From Roseiarcus sp963783175 (GTDB taxonomy: Bacteria > Pseudomonadota > Alphaproteobacteria > Rhizobiales > Beijerinckiaceae): a stretch of 64,000 bases of DNA. The stretch covers positions 1 to 64,000 of the forward strand of contig CAWANG010000017.1 in assembly GCA_963783175.1 (NCBI GenBank). The letters run 5' to 3'. Below, one piece after another: positions 61,189-64,000 of this stretch. Position numbers and translations under genes: made by a program. A model generated the notes under the pieces. That model was not told the DNA's origin. It saw only the letters and a program-made list of their open reading frames with translations, and did no database searches. The stretch's first letter is position 1, and each line of letters starts with the position of its first letter.

Positions 61189-62625
61189 TCAGCGTTTCAT
61201 TGCGATCATGAAATCGACGAACCGCCTCGACCATCGGGAATAGGGCGGCTGAAGGAACATTTGGACAGGCGACACCCGTCCCTGCTCGAACACCGGCCTC
61301 AGCTTCGAGAACGTATCGAAGCCCTCGCGACCGTGGTAATGGCCGATGCCGCTCGCTCCCACGCCGCCGAATGGCAGGTCGTGCTGGGCGATGTGCAAGA
61401 TCGGCTCGTTGACCGCGACGCCGCCCGACATCACGCGCGCAATATAGAAGTCGCGCGTGGCCGCGTCGCGGGTGAAAGGATAGATTGCAAGCGGCCGGTC
61501 GCCCGCGTTGATGCTGTCGACGACCTCTTGGGGCTCGCCGTAAGCGCGGATCGGCAGGATGGGACCGAAGATCTCCCGCCGCATCAGCTCCATGTCCGCA
61601 GTCGGGTTCAAGACGAGATAGGGCGAAAACTTGCGCATCCGGGCGTCCGGCTTCTGACCTTCGGCGAGATCGACCAACGTCGCGCCCTTGGCGCGGGCGT
61701 CCGCGACGGCGGCGTTGAGCCGGTCGTAGGACCGCTGGTCGATGATCGACGTGTAGTCCGGGCCGTTGACGTCCGGGTAGCGTTTGGCGAACAGACGCTT
61801 GCAATGGGCGACGAATTCGGCTTCCGCCCCGCGCGGCAAGAAGACGTGGTCGACGGCAAGACATACCTGACCGGCGTTCAGCGTCTTCCCCCACAAAATG
61901 CGCTCCGCGGCGGTCCCGATCGGAAAGTCCGGCGCGACGATCGCTGGCGATTTGCCGCCAAGCTCAAGCGTCACCGGCGTCAGGTTGCGCGCTGCGTTGG
62001 CCATCACGGCCCGTCCGGTCGCGCTCGATCCGGTGAATATCAGATGATCGAACGGCAGCGATGAGAACGCTGGTCCAAGCCCGCCGGGATCGACGAAGAA
62101 GGCGAGCTTCGTCCCCGGAAAGAATTTTGGCGACGTCTCGACGAGCAGCTCCGCAAGACGGCGGGAGTTTTCCGACATCTTGACCATTGCGCGGTTTCCG
62201 GCGGCGAAGATATTGACGAGCGGCGAAAAGGCGAGCAGGAGCGGAAAGTTCCACGGCACGATCACGCCGACCACGCCGAGCGGCTGCGGGACGACGCGGT
62301 TGCGCGCCCCGGGAAACGTCAGGCGATCGACCTGGCGGCGGCGCGGCTTCATCCAGCTTCGCAATCGGCGCGTGGCGTCGTGAATGGCGGATTGCGCCGG
62401 AAAGACCTCGGCGAACAGCGTCTCGAATTCGCTTCGATTGCCGAAATCAGCGTTGATCGCGGCCACGATCGCCGAGTGGTTTTCGCTGATCATGCGCGAG
62501 AGCGTCTTCAGGTCGGCGAGGCGCTCTGCGTGGTCGGGCCCGGGAGCGGCGAGATAAGCGGCGCGCTGCGCGACAAAACGCGATCCCAATTCGGCTGGGA
62601 TGGCGATGTCGGCGGAAGAGAGCAT
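61189..62625 (-). CDS. Coniferyl aldehyde dehydrogenase-like enzyme
   Basis: A 478-residue aldehyde dehydrogenase with the catalytic Cys in GQVCLAVDHVF and Glu in LELGGKSPAIV, and VIVPWNFPLLLAFSPLVN near the cofactor. Its short N-terminus and DFIGHDLPFGGVGASGIGHYHG-like region match CalB-type enzymes acting on aromatic or aliphatic aldehydes. The start at 62625 was chosen by homologous length. It faces doxX and ends 11 bp from it. Confidence 0.85.
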   Translation of the reverse strand: MLSSADIAIPAELGSRFVAQRAAYLAAPGPDHAERLADLKTLSRMISENHSAIVAAINADFGNRSEFETLFAEVFPAQSAIHDATRRLRSWMKPRRRQVDRLTFPGARNRVVPQPLGVVGVIVPWNFPLLLAFSPLVNIFAAGNRAMVKMSENSRRLAELLVETSPKFFPGTKLAFFVDPGGLGPAFSSLPFDHLIFTGSSATGRAVMANAARNLTPVTLELGGKSPAIVAPDFPIGTAAERILWGKTLNAGQVCLAVDHVFLPRGAEAEFVAHCKRLFAKRYPDVNGPDYTSIIDQRSYDRLNAAVADARAKGATLVDLAEGQKPDARMRKFSPYLVLNPTADMELMRREIFGPILPIRAYGEPQEVVDSINAGDRPLAIYPFTRDAATRDFYIARVMSGGVAVNEPILHIAQHDLPFGGVGASGIGHYHGREGFDTFSKLRPVFEQGRVSPVQMFLQPPYSRWSRRFVDFMIAMKR

Positions 62626-62894
62626 GGGCGCGTTCAAGGGACAACCTTTTCGCTTCCGGGGATCCCGAGGCTCGACCTGAGGCGATTGGAATCCCCTGAT
62701 CGACCCTCTGATGTCGACCATGACGCAACTATATGGTGTGATTCAGGTCGCGTTGATAGCGGGTCATCGAACCCGTCAAGGGCTTGGCCCCTTTGAGACC
62801 GCGCCTCACCTTGCCGCGACCGGCGCGCGCGGCCTATAGAAAAGCTTTCGGCGCCGCCTCCTTCCTCGGCCGCCGGTATTTTTGAAGGCCCCGA

Positions 62895-64000
62895 ATGTCG
62901 AGCGTCGACGTCAAGCCGACCAACCGGAAGCCCGCCGGCAAGGCCGATACGCCCAATGAGCCGTTCAAACGGGCGCTCGCCTCGTGCACGCGGGCGTTGG
63001 CGCGCCATCCCGAACTCGAGATCGCCTACTCGGCCGACAAGCCGTCGCTCGTCACCTCGCCTGAAGGCGCCAAGGCGCGGCTGCCGGAGCCCCCGCGCAA
63101 GCTCAATCCGCGCGAGGCCGCGATCGTCCGCGGCCTCGCCGATTCGTTTGCGCTCCGCCTCGCCTGTCACAACGACGCCATCCACCGGCGCCTCGCGCCG
63201 CAGAGCCCGCCGGCGCGCGCATTGTTCGATGCGGTCGAGCAGGCGCGGGTTGAGGCGATCGGCTCGCGCCGCATGCAGGGGGTGGCTTCGAACATCACCG
63301 CCATGCTCGATGACCGCTACCACCGCAGTCCGTTCGCCGAGGCGCGCACGCGCGAAGAAGCGCCGCTGGAGGACGCGGTCGCGATGCTGGCGCGCGAGCG
63401 CCTGACCGGGCTCGAGCCGCCGCGCGGCGCCTCGCGCCTGGTCGAGCTCTGGCGCCCCTTCATCGAGGAGAAAGCGGGGGCGGACCTCGACCGGCTGAGC
63501 GAAGCGCTCCTCGACCAGCGCGCCTACGGCCGACTGGTGCGCAAGCTCCTCTCTTCGCTCGGCATCGCCAACGAATCCGATGCCGACGCCGAGGAATCGG
63601 AGGAGGAGGCGGAAGACAAGACGCCTCCCGAGGACGCCGATGAGGCGCAAGGCGAGGGAGAAGACCAGCAGGCGCAGGATTCGATGCAGCGCGAGGCCGC
63701 AGACGACACCGCCGACGACGCCGAGGAAGGCGCAATCGACACGCTTGAAGCGCCGTCGTCGGAGCCCGAAGACGAGGGCGATGCGGGGGACGCGGAAGAA
63801 GCGGCCGAAAGCCGCCCGCCCCAACCGACCGCGCCGGAGAAGCGCGGACCCGATTACAAAGCCTATACGACCCGGTTCGACGAGATCGTCGACGCCGACG
63901 AATTGTGCGACCCCGACGAATTGCAGCGCTTACGCGAATATCTCGACAAGCAATTGCTGAGCCTTCACTCGGTCGTCGCCCGCCTCGCCAACCGGCTGCA
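62895..64000 (+). CDS. cobT: Cobaltochelatase subunit CobT, partial at the right edge
   Basis: The first 368 codons of the aerobic cobalt chelatase accessory subunit, which with CobN and CobS inserts cobalt into hydrogenobyrinic acid diamide. Features are NEPFKRALASCTRALARHPELEI, RRMQGVASNITAMLDDRYHR and a highly acidic stretch (about residues 230-320) typical of CobT. The frame stays open to the window end, so the C-terminal vWA-like part is missing. The ATG has GAAGG upstream. Confidence 0.93.
   Translation, partial: MSSVDVKPTNRKPAGKADTPNEPFKRALASCTRALARHPELEIAYSADKPSLVTSPEGAKARLPEPPRKLNPREAAIVRGLADSFALRLACHNDAIHRRLAPQSPPARALFDAVEQARVEAIGSRRMQGVASNITAMLDDRYHRSPFAEARTREEAPLEDAVAMLARERLTGLEPPRGASRLVELWRPFIEEKAGADLDRLSEALLDQRAYGRLVRKLLSSLGIANESDADAEESEEEAEDKTPPEDADEAQGEGEDQQAQDSMQREAADDTADDAEEGAIDTLEAPSSEPEDEGDAGDAEEAAESRPPQPTAPEKRGPDYKAYTTRFDEIVDADELCDPDELQRLREYLDKQLLSLHSVVARLANRL

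Overview
The window is about 64 kb of GC-rich, densely coded DNA from an alphaproteobacterium, most likely Hyphomicrobiales (Rhizobiales) and perhaps Beijerinckiaceae-like. This rests on gene content: a FrcR/FrcBCA fructose importer, an sdhCDAB operon, an Ial-B family secreted protein, aerobic cobaltochelatase CobT, an RNase E with an acidic insertion in its N-terminal region, and an RF2 whose first residues look rhizobial. The family-level guess is inference. I see no phage, IS element, CRISPR array, tRNA or rRNA.

Layout. 0-11.5 kb is sugar metabolism: an Rrf2 regulator, an orphan amino-acid-type binding protein, zwf-pgl, then frcR divergent from frcB-frcC-frcA, then an aldo/keto reductase and a Gfo/Idh/MocA oxidoreductase. 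11.8-27.5 kb is a mixed accessory stretch: a luciferase-like monooxygenase, an AhpD-like protein, small secreted proteins, a VOC protein, a fused hydantoinase/oxoprolinase, a second aldo/keto reductase, DUF427 and SHOCT proteins, an exported beta-carbonic anhydrase, an XRE/MmyB-like regulator facing two SDRs, an HD protein and a core MetE-like protein. 27.5-40 kb is mostly housekeeping: cbpA-cbpM, a BON-LysM protein, lysC, ubiG, an Ial-B protein, a quinone reductase, a GNAT, apt, dps and sdhCDAB. 40-47.8 kb is a sugar-acid catabolic locus arranged around a GntR regulator: PfkB kinase, ketoglutarate-semialdehyde dehydrogenase and an FAH-family enzyme on one side; a UxaA-type dehydratase, a HAD phosphatase and a GguC-like protein on the other. 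47.8-56.8 kb is rne, amiC, mrcA and prfB. 57.2-61.2 kb is an envelope-stress-like cluster: ECF sigma and anti-sigma, YceI, cytochrome b561, a Gly-rich TPR exoprotein and DoxX. The window closes with a coniferyl-aldehyde-type dehydrogenase and a truncated cobT.

How it fits together. Fructose imported by FrcBCA could be phosphorylated by the PfkB kinase and oxidised through Zwf and Pgl. The GntR locus could feed 2-oxoglutarate into the TCA cycle, which SdhCDAB serves. No dedicated cytochrome or sugar-acid transporter partner is present, so several links remain inference.

Caveat on quality. Twelve genes, including the essential or core genes rne, sdhA and ubiG, are broken at 19 sites. At 18 of these one extra base (usually lengthening a short homopolymer) restores a normal family protein when removed. 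The one-directional pattern points to sequencing or assembly error rather than decay. prfB is different: its frameshift is the conserved programmed RF2 site.

Non-coding highlights are a divergent frc operator whose two arms overlap two outward-facing -35 boxes, a perfect 12-bp palindrome at the GntR locus, and a three-copy dispersed repeat. Each repeat copy has short units phased at about 10 or 21 bp next to a conserved 15-bp core.
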